The notes under the pieces were generated by a model, which did not search any database, was not told the origin of the DNA, and worked only from the letters and a program-made list of their open reading frames with translations. Made by a program: the position numbers and the translations under genes. Below, piece by piece: positions 45,639 to 55,001 of a DNA stretch of 64,000 nucleotides. Position 1 is the first letter of the stretch; each line of letters opens with the position of its first letter. This stretch comes from Clostridium omnivorum (lineage in GTDB: Bacteria > Bacillota > Clostridia > Clostridiales > Clostridiaceae): assembly GCF_026012015.1 (NCBI RefSeq), contig NZ_BRXR01000001.1, positions 1,910,001-1,974,000 on the forward strand, in the 5' to 3' direction.

Positions 45639-46400
45639 TTATATTGCTACTCTTATTATTTCATCCCCATTAAATTGACTCAAAATATCTTTATATAGAC
45701 TAACATCCCCTACAGTTATTAATAAATCAGTTACTTTTATTACCTTTCCCCACTTTTCTACTGTGTCTGGTCCTACTCCAAGAATTTGTATTCCTCTCGG
45801 AATAACAGGAGAATAACCACAAGTGGGAACAATCCTTTCTTCTCCGTTTTTATCTTTAATTATTAAGTCAAAAATATGAGCATTTGCGTAAATATTAAAA
45901 TTCTCTATCTGTTGTTTTTTATCTTTTATAGAGTGAAACTTATACTTTTCAAGCTCCATTATGCCACTTAAAGTTTCCTCTGAAAGATATTGCTTTAACA
46001 ATCTTATTTGAGACTTTAATTTAATAATACTCTTTTCATCTAAGCTTCTTGAATCAATATAGCCTTCACTTGGAACATCTAATTTTATATTTCTTAATTG
46101 CATTATTGAAGCTCCAATAGCTTTTGGGTGATTATCAATAAAAAACTCATCATAAACTCCTGGTATACCCTTTAATGCAATTACATTTTGAGAACCCGAA
46201 TTTAAGAATTTTATAACTAATTCATTAGATTTAAGAAAAGTTGTGGCAGTTAATAAAGTAATTCTCTTAGATGCATCATCTAAATAATTAGATAGTATAT
46301 CTAATTTTTCTTTATCAGTTCCAAGCTTGTCTAAATACTTTAAAAAACTTTCTTTCCCTAAGTTTAATTTACTATTTTCTATTACATAATTATCTTTCAT
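45639..46400 (-). CDS. Protein of unknown function
   Basis: 253 residues, soluble, rich in K, I and L, no signal peptide. The only notable stretch is the C-terminal part with CGYSPVIPRGIQILGVGPDT and VTDLLITVGDVSLYKDILSQ, an alpha/beta pattern. I do not recognise a family. It is separated from the DUF402 gene by about 40 bases and may share its transcript. Confidence 0.65.
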   Translation of the reverse strand: MKDNYVIENSKLNLGKESFLKYLDKLGTDKEKLDILSNYLDDASKRITLLTATTFLKSNELVIKFLNSGSQNVIALKGIPGVYDEFFIDNHPKAIGASIMQLRNIKLDVPSEGYIDSRSLDEKSIIKLKSQIRLLKQYLSEETLSGIMELEKYKFHSIKDKKQQIENFNIYANAHIFDLIIKDKNGEERIVPTCGYSPVIPRGIQILGVGPDTVEKWGKVIKVTDLLITVGDVSLYKDILSQFNGDEIIRVAI

Positions 46401-46489
46401 ATATTTCTCCCCATGCTTCTGAACTATTATAATTTGTCTGTTCTTTATGTCCTTTAATTATATTATAAGTTATATTTTGGAATAATAAT

Positions 46490-46520
46490 ATGCAAAAACT
46501 ACCTTCCTTGAAGGTAGTAA
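46490..46520 (-). terminator. Terminator of the LUD gene
   Basis: Stem ACTACCTT/AAGGTAGT, then TTTTTGC on the minus strand. Confidence 0.75.
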
Positions 46521-46533
46521 ATATCCTTAAATG

Positions 46534-47142
46534 CTAAAATCCTAAGTCATCATCTATAATAAAAAGCTTAATCCTATCTTTACCAACCTGTCCTTCTATT
46601 ATTGATAAGCAATTACATACTCTTTCTTTTGACTTACAGTCTACACATTTATTCAATGTAACACAAGGCGGGTTAAACCCAGCCCTCTTTGCATTTTTAG
46701 GGCATGCAATATTTTTAACTCTGCTAATTGCTTCTTCTAGATTATTTGTTATTTTATTTTGGCCCACTACAATTATAACTTTATCTGGGCCAAAGTTTAT
46801 TGCAGCAACCCTATTGCCGCTATGATCCACATTAACAATCTTTCCGTCAAACGAAATTGCATTAGAGCCTGTAATATACCAATCTGTTAAAAGTGCTTTT
46901 TTCTTTATTACCTTACATTCTTCTTTATCCTTTGCAAGTTCCTTATCAAAGACAATATTTCCTCTCAGTATGAGTTCATTAGTTATGTCCATTGCCTGAA
47001 GAGTTCCTGAATGCCCAATCCCCACAGTATCATTTATATTTATCAATTTTAATATCTGTAACTTTGCTTCTGATAAATTTTTAAAGAAAGAAACTTCTAT
47101 ATTCTTCTCTTTAAAATTCTCCTTTATTCTTAAATCAACCAT
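46534..47142 (-). CDS. LUD-domain protein (LutC/DUF162 type)
   Basis: 202 residues. The LUD core contains VGIGHSGTLQAMDI and VNVDHSGNRVAAINFGPDKV, followed by a cysteine-bearing tail (PPCVTLNKCVDCKSKERVC). Relatives include LutC, part of the lactate utilisation complex, but single short LUD proteins are common in clostridia and of unknown role. The histidines could bind a cofactor. It lies 40 bases after the rdgB-like gene. Confidence 0.88.
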   Translation of the reverse strand: MVDLRIKENFKEKNIEVSFFKNLSEAKLQILKLININDTVGIGHSGTLQAMDITNELILRGNIVFDKELAKDKEECKVIKKKALLTDWYITGSNAISFDGKIVNVDHSGNRVAAINFGPDKVIIVVGQNKITNNLEEAISRVKNIACPKNAKRAGFNPPCVTLNKCVDCKSKERVCNCLSIIEGQVGKDRIKLFIIDDDLGF

Positions 47143-47180
47143 ATATCCCCCTAAACTATTCCAAAGGAATACTCTTCTTA

Positions 47181-47792
47181 CTAATAAATTGATTTCTTAA
47201 AAAATTGTTTAAAGCTGTATGCCATATTTCTCTCATCTTTATCCTGGCTATTAGCTTTTAAATCAATAAAGTACTTCTTAGTTTTTATGTCTATAGAAAT
47301 AGAATCTAGCGGAAAACCTTTATCCCTCATCTTATGTACCTTAGTAGTTATAAGGAACTTCTCAGAAGAAATATCCTCTCCATCATATTCATAAACACTA
47401 TTTTCATCCATAACAAGGCATATAGCATTTTTATATTTAGCTACTGCAGTACCACCTAATTGCGAAGCAATACTTGTATAATACTCTATCATTTGCTCAT
47501 CATTTAATGTTTTTCCATTAACCCTTCTAACGTGAACACCTGGCTGCCTTTTTTCATACAGTCCTTCAATATACAACCCTGTATCGCAAGAAAACACAGG
47601 CATTTTGGCAGCTTTATAATAAGCTATGGCCTTAATCTTTGCATTTTCTAAAGGATTGTTTCCATTCTCGTCAATTGAATCAACTTTTATATCAACGTCC
47701 TTTAATCCAATAATCTCTATATCTAATCCCTGAAGCATCTCTCTCATATGCTTTAGCTTTGCAGGATTTGCTGTTCCGTATAATAACTTCAT
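47181..47792 (-). CDS. rdgB: Non-canonical purine NTP pyrophosphatase, RdgB/Ham1 type
   Basis: 203 residues. The N-terminus MKLLYGTANPAKLKHMREML and SCDTGLYIEGL (catalytic Asp) match Ham1/RdgB, which removes ITP and XTP from the nucleotide pool. It is more divergent than typical clostridial RdgB (GLPGVHSAR is replaced by RQPGVHVRR), so it may be a second, special paralogue. Confidence 0.83.
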   Translation of the reverse strand: MKLLYGTANPAKLKHMREMLQGLDIEIIGLKDVDIKVDSIDENGNNPLENAKIKAIAYYKAAKMPVFSCDTGLYIEGLYEKRQPGVHVRRVNGKTLNDEQMIEYYTSIASQLGGTAVAKYKNAICLVMDENSVYEYDGEDISSEKFLITTKVHKMRDKGFPLDSISIDIKTKKYFIDLKANSQDKDERNMAYSFKQFFKKSIY

Positions 47793-47830
47793 CTTATGTC
47801 ACCTCTAGGTAAATTTTTAATAAATAATAA

Positions 47831-48535
47831 CTATTTATGTCTATCTAAATACTTTCTAGTCCAAGGACATGCTTCAATGCATTTTCCGCATATTGTAGAA
47901 TTTATTCCTACTTTTGCAGCCTTTTCCCTTGCTGCTTTGCGGCAGTTGTAAGCATTAAAGAAAGACTCTCTATGCTTATTTACGTTCCAGTTTTCCCCTA
48001 ATGGTGCATTTCCAGGGCATGCCAGCTTACAAGCACAGCAGCTGCCACATTGTGATTCATTTATTGGAGTTCCTACTTTTAAAGGGGCATCTGTCAAAAC
48101 AGATGATAATCTTATTGCAGAGCCATACTCTTTAGTAACAAGCAGAGCACACTTTCCAATCCATCCCATACCAGCTCTTGTAGCTACTGTCTTATGGGGT
48201 AAAATAGTACTGTATGAATTGGATTCAACAACTACTTCTGTTGTAGTTTTTAAAATTGCCTTATATCCGTAATCATTTAAGATTTTTCCTGCATATTTAA
48301 CCAAATTATCTAAATGCTCATTAACTTTATTATATTCCCCATAATATTCTTGTGTAGGACCATTTTTTATGCCAAGAATTATATGCGGATTTAATGCAAC
48401 AGCTATGGATATTCCATAGGGCATTTCATTTCTCTTATCTAATGGAATATCACTTAAATCAGCAAATCCAATTATTGAAGCTCCTTTTTTAGTTAATTCC
48501 TTTTTCAATAGAGAACTTAAATCTTCCATTTCCAT
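47831..48535 (-). CDS. QueG-like double [4Fe-4S] protein
   Basis: 234 residues. The C-terminus carries two [4Fe-4S] motifs (CGSCCACKLACPGNAPL and CGKCIEACPWT), and the middle part (TRAGMGWIGKCALLVT) matches epoxyqueuosine reductase relatives. The N-terminal cobalamin-binding part is short compared with QueG (about 310-380 residues), so it is more likely one of the uncharacterised relatives than the tRNA-modifying enzyme. Confidence 0.87.
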   Translation of the reverse strand: MEMEDLSSLLKKELTKKGASIIGFADLSDIPLDKRNEMPYGISIAVALNPHIILGIKNGPTQEYYGEYNKVNEHLDNLVKYAGKILNDYGYKAILKTTTEVVVESNSYSTILPHKTVATRAGMGWIGKCALLVTKEYGSAIRLSSVLTDAPLKVGTPINESQCGSCCACKLACPGNAPLGENWNVNKHRESFFNAYNCRKAAREKAAKVGINSTICGKCIEACPWTRKYLDRHK

Positions 48536-48585
48536 ACCCCCTAAAATATACTTAAATAATTAAAATAACATATACATTTCTATGA

Positions 48586-49254
48586 TTAAGCACCACTATT
48601 TATACTTTCTAAAAGATTTTTAACTTCACATAGACTCCCAAGCCTTTTATAATACAGCTTCTTTATTTCTTCACTAGGCTCTTTTAAATCAGGTATCATA
48701 ACTGGAAGCATTCCAGCCCTATACGCTGCTTGTACCCCAACTTCCGAATCCTCAAGTACTAGGCAGTTAGCTGGATTACAGTCTAGCTTTTGCGCAACCT
48801 TTAAAAATATATCCGGGTTTGGTTTTGATTTCTCTATTTCATCGCCACAAATAATATAATCAAAATGAGTGTGTATATTAGCCATTTTCATAAGCTTATA
48901 CGCTCTTTTTCTACTAGTGGATGTGGCTACAGCCTTCTTTATCCTTAGTTTTCCCAGAAAATCTAAAAGGTCATACAAACCTTCTTTTACTGGCACCCCA
49001 TTTACATCTATAAAATTCTCAGCTATAGCAAATCTATCTTCAGCAATAGCCTGAATTGGTATTTTCTCTCCAAAATATTTTACATATATGCTTTTTGTTT
49101 TTTCTAAATTTGTTCCTAAGGTCTCCCTCAATATTTCATCACTTATTTCATAGTCATACTTAATTGCAGCCTGCTTCCATGAGTAAAAGGATATTCTTTC
49201 AGTATCAAACATTAACCCATCCATATCAAAGATTATTAAATCTATCTTTTTCAA
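48586..49254 (-). CDS. HAD hydrolase, beta-phosphoglucomutase-like
   Basis: 222 residues from a TTG at 49254, seven bases after AAAGAGGT; an ATG at 49281, joined to the stop of the NUDIX gene, is the alternative. Motif I is FDMDGLMFDTE; TSTSRKRAY, KSKPNPDIF and LVLEDSEVG complete the HAD signature. Cap of C1 type. Probably hydrolyses a sugar or nucleotide phosphate. Confidence 0.88.
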   Translation of the reverse strand: MKKIDLIIFDMDGLMFDTERISFYSWKQAAIKYDYEISDEILRETLGTNLEKTKSIYVKYFGEKIPIQAIAEDRFAIAENFIDVNGVPVKEGLYDLLDFLGKLRIKKAVATSTSRKRAYKLMKMANIHTHFDYIICGDEIEKSKPNPDIFLKVAQKLDCNPANCLVLEDSEVGVQAAYRAGMLPVMIPDLKEPSEEIKKLYYKRLGSLCEVKNLLESINSGA

Positions 49255-49281
49255 CTTATATACCTCTTTAAAAAATTTCAT

Positions 49282-49848
49282 TTAATTGAAATTTAATTCT
49301 TTAACCTTTCCTATCAATTTACTATATACCTTCTGCATATGTGCCTCATTACTATATTGGTTTACTTCATCCATCGGAATCCATCTAACTCCGCTGTTTT
49401 CATCTTTTTTAATCTTTAATTTCTCGTCTTCATCAGCTTCTACCAAATAGGCAATGGATAAGTGTAAATGAGGTGCCACATATTTACCTGACTTTTCATG
49501 GCCTACAACAGTTAATATTTCTAATGAGAATATATCAGAAAACAAAGGCTCTACCCTGCTAACACCTGTTTCCTCCTTTACTTCCCTAATAGCAACAGCT
49601 AAAAGATCTTCCTCTCCATCAGCATGGCCACCTGTCCAAGACCAGGAATTATATATATTGTGGTGTACCATAAGTACCTTATCTCTATTCTTATTTACTA
49701 CAAATGCAGAACTAGTTACATGTGCAATCTCACTTTTTCTAGTTAATACATCATCAAAAATATCTATGCAATGCAGTATAATTTCTTTGTCTTTATTCTC
49801 TTGTTCATTGCAAGGCTTATAATTTTTTATTGAATCTATCCAGTTCAT
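49282..49848 (-). CDS. NUDIX hydrolase
   Basis: 188 residues. The NUDIX box is complete: GHADGEEDLLAVAIREVKEE with the following TGV, binding Mg2+ for cleavage of nucleoside diphosphate derivatives. The N-terminal 50 residues are extra. Stop codon and next start are adjacent. It follows the P-loop kinase gene by three bases. Confidence 0.92.
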   Translation of the reverse strand: MNWIDSIKNYKPCNEQENKDKEIILHCIDIFDDVLTRKSEIAHVTSSAFVVNKNRDKVLMVHHNIYNSWSWTGGHADGEEDLLAVAIREVKEETGVSRVEPLFSDIFSLEILTVVGHEKSGKYVAPHLHLSIAYLVEADEDEKLKIKKDENSGVRWIPMDEVNQYSNEAHMQKVYSKLIGKVKELNFN

Positions 49849-49851
49849 AAT

Positions 49852-50367
49852 TTAGTTCACGTCCTTAAGATATCTATTAGCTTCACTTCTTCTTCTAAAT
49901 ATTATTATTTGCTTATTTTTAATTTCTTTTAGCTTATTAATATTCTTCTGACCTGAGTTCTTAGGAAAATCCCATATATACTTCATAAACTCAAAATCAA
50001 ACTTTTCAGGACACCCTTCTGGCATGTCTGGTCTTACCTTATTTATATTAGTAATAACTCTCTTAAAATAGCTATACAGACAAACTACTCTGCTTAGCTT
50101 AAAACAAATTATTGTATCAGCTTTTTCAAGCCTCATGTCTAAAGTACCACCATAGTTCCCATCAATTATCCAGCTATCTGCATTCAATAGTGCTTCCTGC
50201 TTCTTTATCCATTGTTCTCTTGAGGTTTCTACCCAGCCGCTATTCCAAAATTCCTTGTCTAGATGAATAAGTGGTATACCTGTTTTTTCTGCAAGCACTC
50301 TTGAAAAGGTACTTTTTCCGCTGCCTGGGGAGCCAATAACCATTATTCTTTTTCCTAAATTAATCAT
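49852..50367 (-). CDS. P-loop kinase, FlaR/adenylate-kinase-like
   Basis: 171 residues. Walker A is GSPGSGKSTFS; the segment LIHLDKEFWNSGWVETSREQ and the lid WIIDGNYGGTLDMRLEKAD are typical of the proteins annotated as DNA topology modulation FlaR, relatives of adenylate and shikimate kinases. The true substrate is unknown. AAAGGAGGC site. First gene of the kinase-NUDIX-HAD set. Confidence 0.88.
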   Translation of the reverse strand: MINLGKRIMVIGSPGSGKSTFSRVLAEKTGIPLIHLDKEFWNSGWVETSREQWIKKQEALLNADSWIIDGNYGGTLDMRLEKADTIICFKLSRVVCLYSYFKRVITNINKVRPDMPEGCPEKFDFEFMKYIWDFPKNSGQKNINKLKEIKNKQIIIFRRRSEANRYLKDVN

Positions 50368-50445
50368 CTTAGCCTCCTTTTTTATGATAAAAGTGAACTA
50401 TCAAAAATATTGTTTTAATATTTTATATGTACTCTCTAGTTAAAC

Positions 50446-51060
50446 CTAGTATTTTCTTGCTCTCATGAGAAATAATGAATAATTCACTACTTTTTCCTCT
50501 ATTCTCTTTTCACCGTAATAGAAGGTACTAGACTCTATATCTTTAAATCCAGCACTACTTAAAATACTTTTTAAATGTTCCTGGTTAAAACCATTATGTC
50601 CATCATATTCGGAATAATTACTGTGAAAGCTTCCATCATCTTCATCTAAATCTACTATAAATAAATAACCTTCCTTATTTAGAAGCTTATAAAAATCCTT
50701 TATTATTTCATTGGTATCAGGAATATGGTGTAATACCATAGAATTATAGATTACATCAAAATTTAAATTTGAAGCTTCACTATTGGTTATATCTAAATGG
50801 TAAGGTATCATATTATTTATCTTATAATTACTTATTTTAGAGTTAAGTATTTCTATCATCCCTTGAGAGGAATCAATTAGAGTTATATTTTTAAATTTGT
50901 CATGAAGATTGAAGCTTATTAGTCCAGTGCCGCATCCAAATTCCATTGCCGAATATTGCTTATCGGAGTCAATATACTTCCCTATTTCATCTGCAATTAC
51001 TCTTGCTCTATTTATTCTTAAATCAGTATCCCAATTCTTAGCATCGCTATCAAAACTCAT
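50446..51060 (-). CDS. SAM-dependent class I methyltransferase
   Basis: 204 residues. The SAM loop is MEFGCGTGLISF, with the acidic LIDSS after strand 2 and the region NSMVLHHIPD typical of UbiE/COQ5-like small-molecule methyltransferases. Substrate unknown. It stands about 80 bases before the kinase gene and may share its transcript. Confidence 0.9.
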   Translation of the reverse strand: MSFDSDAKNWDTDLRINRARVIADEIGKYIDSDKQYSAMEFGCGTGLISFNLHDKFKNITLIDSSQGMIEILNSKISNYKINNMIPYHLDITNSEASNLNFDVIYNSMVLHHIPDTNEIIKDFYKLLNKEGYLFIVDLDEDDGSFHSNYSEYDGHNGFNQEHLKSILSSAGFKDIESSTFYYGEKRIEEKVVNYSLFLMRARKY

Positions 51061-51124
51061 TGCTAATACCTCCCGAAAATCTCATATATACCCATTATAG
51101 ACTAGTTTAGTAAACCATACAAAT

Positions 51125-51177
51125 TAAAAAAGAATGCCCTTATATAATGACACTTTTCATTTTATAAGGGCATTCTA
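51125..51177 (-). terminator. Terminator of the M4 protease gene
   Basis: Fourteen-base stem AGAATGCCCTTATA and complement, then six T on the minus strand. Confidence 0.9.
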
Positions 51178-51231
51178 ACAAATTTTTATTAGTCTAATCT
51201 ATGCACGAATTAATTTTGCAATTAGTATTTT

Positions 51232-53586
51232 TTATTGATAATAACCAGCTTGGTCAATATCATATCCGTATCCAGTTACGCTGCTATCTGATGTTAAAGT
51301 TATCTTAGCAGTATCTCCAGGAACTTCAACAGTAAATGCAGCTTTAGTTCCACTGTATTTTCCTATAACATTTCCATTCTTATCAGTAACAGTAACAAAG
51401 TCATAATTTGCTTCAGTTTCTAATCTTGAAAAATGAAGGGATACCTTTGTTGCACCTGTCTTAGTATAAGTTTGGGTTGCACTATAACTATTTGTATAGT
51501 TGTGTGGGCTGCTTAAGCTTACAGTTTCATAGTACCATTGTTGAGTAGGTCCACCTGAAGTTGGATAAGTTGCCTTTAGAGAATATGCTGTAGATGTACT
51601 GTATGCTCCACTGTATCCAACAACTTTTACATAGAACTTACCAGCAGCTGATGCAGTATAGGATATAGCTTCGCTAGTAGTACTTCCATTTTCCGACTTA
51701 GCCACTTGTGTACCTGCTGAGTTGTATAGATATAAATCATAATCTTTAGGAAGATTTGTTAAGTTAACAGTAATAGTTCCACCTGCTGCAGCATTAAAAT
51801 AATAGTAATCAACATCTGATGCTGAGTAGATGTATGAGCTATAAGCTGTTCCGCTTGTTAATGGACCATATGCTGTTGCAAGGGTATTATTTGATTCATA
51901 AGTATCTTGTGATGGTGTTGATGAACCTATACCAACTTGTGTAAATGCATCACTAATTTTTTGTGCAATTGTTGTTCCAGGATATAAATCATTAGCAGCT
52001 TGTACCAATGCAGTTTTAGCATCAGCAAATTGTGCATATTGAGTTAAATAAGTAGTTAGCGCTCTATAGTAAACTTGTTCTAGCTTAGTATTGTCGTTTA
52101 TTGATGTAGCTGCAAGATAGAAGGCTTTGTTTGGAATACCACTGTTTGTGTGAACTCCACCCCAGTCTCCGGATTCTGTATTTGGTAGATTCTTGTAATC
52201 AGCCATAGTTGCTGGTTGATTATATAAAGTTGGATCTTGTAAGCTTCTTAGAGCATCACCTGGTGTACTTGGAGTCCAAACATCTTCTCCCATTAACCAG
52301 TCAGTTGGTTGTCCTTCAATAAAATATCCAAATACGTCTGACATTGATTCATTTAAAGCACCTGATTGATTTTCATATGCTAAATTAGCAGTTCTTTCTG
52401 TAATTGCATGTGTAAATTCATGTCCTACTACATCAAGAGCTGAACCAATGTGTTTAAAGTAAGTTCCACTTCCGTCCCCATATACCATTTGACTTCCATT
52501 CCAGAATGCATTGTCATAAGGATCGTTAGGATATTGTGGATCTCTATATAGAACTGTTGATTTTAATGTAGTACCGTTGTTATCGTAGCTATTTCTGTTG
52601 AAATTATCCTTATAGAAGTTGTAAACTACAGCAGTATTATAGTGAACGTCAACTGCATCAAATTGAGCTGTTGAATTAAAGTTATTATCTGTATCACTTA
52701 CCATAGTTCCAGGTAAAGTTGAACCATAGTTTGCAGTGTAGGTTTCTACTGTTGCCGGATGAGTTAAATCTCTCATGTAGTACTTACCGCTTACTAAGTC
52801 AAGATTAAGATTTCTTGTTCCGTATAATCCAACTCCAGTTCCAGTAGTTGATGATTTTTTAAGTTCATTTCTTGATTCTACTATGTTTCCATTTGATGCG
52901 TTAACAAATACCTTCATATTAGCTGGGAATGGGCTTAAAAATTGCATTGTAACATAGTATACAGGAAGCCATTTTCCATCCTTATTGTATAAATAAGCTT
53001 CTGCTGTTGGAGCTGCTGTATATTCAATATTCTTACCCTTAAGGTCTAATGAACCTTCAGCAGTTTTAATAGCCTTATCAGCAGCTAGCTTAAATTCTTT
53101 ACTCCAGCTTCCTGCAGGAGCCTGACTATTTACATTACCATTTACTGCATATACATTTCCATTTGCATCAGTGTGTATTATCACTTCTGATCCATATACA
53201 GGAATTCCATCTATAACTAATCTTGTTTTATAGTGTTTCATGCCAAGCTTATCAGTTTCTGCGCTCTTATTTACAAAGCTGCCAGCATCTAATTTAAATA
53301 CATCTTTATTCTGAGTCATAAAGTTTTCTGCATCCTTAGCTGTCTTTACTGAACTTTCTGCAAGATTTCCAGTAATAAAGCTAGGATTTCCATTAGCCCC
53401 ATTTGTATAAACCTTAAGTTCTTTTCCTGAGCTTTGAGATTTTTCACTAAACTTCTCAAGGACCTTCATTTTCTTCGCTTCTTTGTCAATTGCTTTCATT
53501 GAAGCATTGTCATTTGGTGCAGCCCCTACCATTGCTGTGTTAAGCATAAGCAATGCTGCCACTGAAATACCTAATACTTTTTTCAT
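51232..53586 (-). CDS. Secreted thermolysin-like neutral protease (M4)
   Basis: 784 residues. Signal peptide 1-22 (ends MVGAA); FTP and PepSY propeptide domains to about 235, which keep the enzyme inactive until secretion; M4 catalytic domain with zinc ligands His389 and His393 (HEFTH), Glu413 (NESMSD) and the later catalytic His in GGVHTNSGIPN. The C-terminus adds a pre-peptidase (PPC) domain and a CUB-like end domain. It should degrade extracellular protein, which fits amino-acid fermentation. AAGGGGGC site. Monocistronic with a long leader. Confidence 0.95.
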   Translation of the reverse strand: MKKVLGISVAALLMLNTAMVGAAPNDNASMKAIDKEAKKMKVLEKFSEKSQSSGKELKVYTNGANGNPSFITGNLAESSVKTAKDAENFMTQNKDVFKLDAGSFVNKSAETDKLGMKHYKTRLVIDGIPVYGSEVIIHTDANGNVYAVNGNVNSQAPAGSWSKEFKLAADKAIKTAEGSLDLKGKNIEYTAAPTAEAYLYNKDGKWLPVYYVTMQFLSPFPANMKVFVNASNGNIVESRNELKKSSTTGTGVGLYGTRNLNLDLVSGKYYMRDLTHPATVETYTANYGSTLPGTMVSDTDNNFNSTAQFDAVDVHYNTAVVYNFYKDNFNRNSYDNNGTTLKSTVLYRDPQYPNDPYDNAFWNGSQMVYGDGSGTYFKHIGSALDVVGHEFTHAITERTANLAYENQSGALNESMSDVFGYFIEGQPTDWLMGEDVWTPSTPGDALRSLQDPTLYNQPATMADYKNLPNTESGDWGGVHTNSGIPNKAFYLAATSINDNTKLEQVYYRALTTYLTQYAQFADAKTALVQAANDLYPGTTIAQKISDAFTQVGIGSSTPSQDTYESNNTLATAYGPLTSGTAYSSYIYSASDVDYYYFNAAAGGTITVNLTNLPKDYDLYLYNSAGTQVAKSENGSTTSEAISYTASAAGKFYVKVVGYSGAYSTSTAYSLKATYPTSGGPTQQWYYETVSLSSPHNYTNSYSATQTYTKTGATKVSLHFSRLETEANYDFVTVTDKNGNVIGKYSGTKAAFTVEVPGDTAKITLTSDSSVTGYGYDIDQAGYYQ

Positions 53587-54581
53587 TAAAAAAAGCCCCC
53601 TTAATAAAATTATTTGGTTTTGAATAGATAAACTGCTGCCCTCCTTTCTATAAAATAGATAGATTTATTTATGTAAAATTGTAAAGTACTAAAGTGAATT
53701 TCCATGCAGAATTACTTTAGTTGCTATTTAGTACATACTTCAAGACTCATTTTATTTTTTATACCATTTAACTCTCTGTCCAATAACATAATAAGATTAT
53801 GAAAATACTTCTAGAAGAAAATATAAGATTAGTTATTTTTGATTTGCATACCCTATAAAAGCATTTATGTATTTATCTGTGATTTGTATAAAGTAATTTC
53901 TTTTATTTACTATTATTCTCCGTCCGTTAAGAAATTCCTTCTTTTAAAAATAAAAAAATTTAAAAACTTTTTAAATATCTTTATAAATCCTTTTTAAAAG
54001 CTGCCCATAACCTACAAGAATCGAGGTATTATGTAAATTTAAATTACGCTGTTTTTGTTACAATTTGTATGACGGCTAAATCAGTCATTAATTTATACTG
54101 TAAAGTACATATTCATGTAACCATTTTTATTTACTTTGCGGTTTTACAAAGTTAATTTTACTTCGCAAAAAGAATGATGATTTTGTTCTTCTATATAGCA
54201 TTTGAAGAGGTGCTGACTTGAACATTTGAAAAATATTAAGTTCTCTCTAGGCTTTGGTCTCAACAAGCATGCTGGGCGCACAAAAAAATATACATTTGTG
54301 AAACATCCAAATGTATATTAATAGCCTTTATTAACTTTTATCAACTCTCACCTACCGACATTTTTGCCAGTGTACAATTAAGTTGGTAAGTTTGAAAAAA
54401 TATAGTGTTTATTATTCTACTACTGGAACTAAAAAAGAAGGTACATAGAGTTACTGTGTGATTTTAACATAATTATATCAAAAGTTTTTTATATGTACAT
54501 CAATGCAAGCAGATAAATAATGAACATAAAAAAACACCTATCATATTATGTAATTGAAAGAAATATTTTAGGAGATTTATA
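53587..54581. other. Non-coding stretch of nearly 1 kb
   Basis: No convincing gene. Near the protease, 53687-53740 holds an interrupted inverted repeat (ACTAAAGT...ACTTTAGT) that may be an operator or leader hairpin. At 54287-54319 a 12-bp stem is followed by seven T on the minus strand, though no gene lies on that strand upstream of it. Positions 54200-54290 are richer in G and C than the surroundings and may be an RNA or a decayed gene. Confidence 0.6.
54287..54319 (-). terminator. Orphan intrinsic terminator
   Basis: Stem AATATACATTTG (54287-54298) with its exact complement at 54308-54319 and, on the minus strand, a following run of T. Nothing coding lies between it and the divergent YmaF-like gene. 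Confidence 0.65.
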
Positions 54582-54857
54582 ATGTATCACACACATAACT
54601 ATTCTGGCACAACCTCATTTAACGATGGTCACAGTCATGATTATGAAGGAGTAACTTCTCCAGCTCCAACTGGAGTACCTCATATTCATAATATAGTCGG
54701 ATATACTGATTATGCGGATGGGCACAGACACTACTATGCATTACAAACAAGCCCTGACTATCATGTACCCGGCGGCCACATTCACTATATCTCAGGTATG
54801 ACCTATATAACTGAAACTCATTATCATTTTATAAAAGATAGGACTAGTGTAGATTAG
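54582..54857 (+). CDS. ymaF: YmaF-like histidine-rich protein
   Basis: 91 residues with about 17 histidines in three related units of 29-32 residues: HTHNYSGTT..DGHSHDY, HIHNIVGYT..DGHRHYY and HIHYISGMT..TETHYHF. The HxH pairs indicate metal binding. It matches the YmaF family, of unknown role. TAGGAGA site. Alone between the long non-coding stretch and glmS. Confidence 0.88.
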   Translation: MYHTHNYSGTTSFNDGHSHDYEGVTSPAPTGVPHIHNIVGYTDYADGHRHYYALQTSPDYHVPGGHIHYISGMTYITETHYHFIKDRTSVD

Positions 54858-54933
54858 CTTGCTTACCTTCCTCATAATCCAAAAGTGCTCAAGGCCACTT
54901 TCTTTTAAGAGGCTTCACTATTCAAAATATGTA

Positions 54934-54972
54934 CAAAAACTCGGTATACCTATTTCTTAGTATACCGAGTTC
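54934..54972 (-). terminator. Terminator of glmS
   Basis: Twelve-base stem AACTCGGTATAC and complement, then TTTTTGTAC on the minus strand. Confidence 0.88.
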
Positions 54973-55001
54973 TATTTTAAACTTATAATATAACCAATTT
55001 C

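Noticed and set aside
43854-51060. Series of small enzyme genes considered as a defence or biosynthetic island
   Set aside because: No toxin, nuclease, carrier domain or mobility gene; spacing and base use are as in the neighbouring DNA, so an ordinary accessory metabolic run is more likely.
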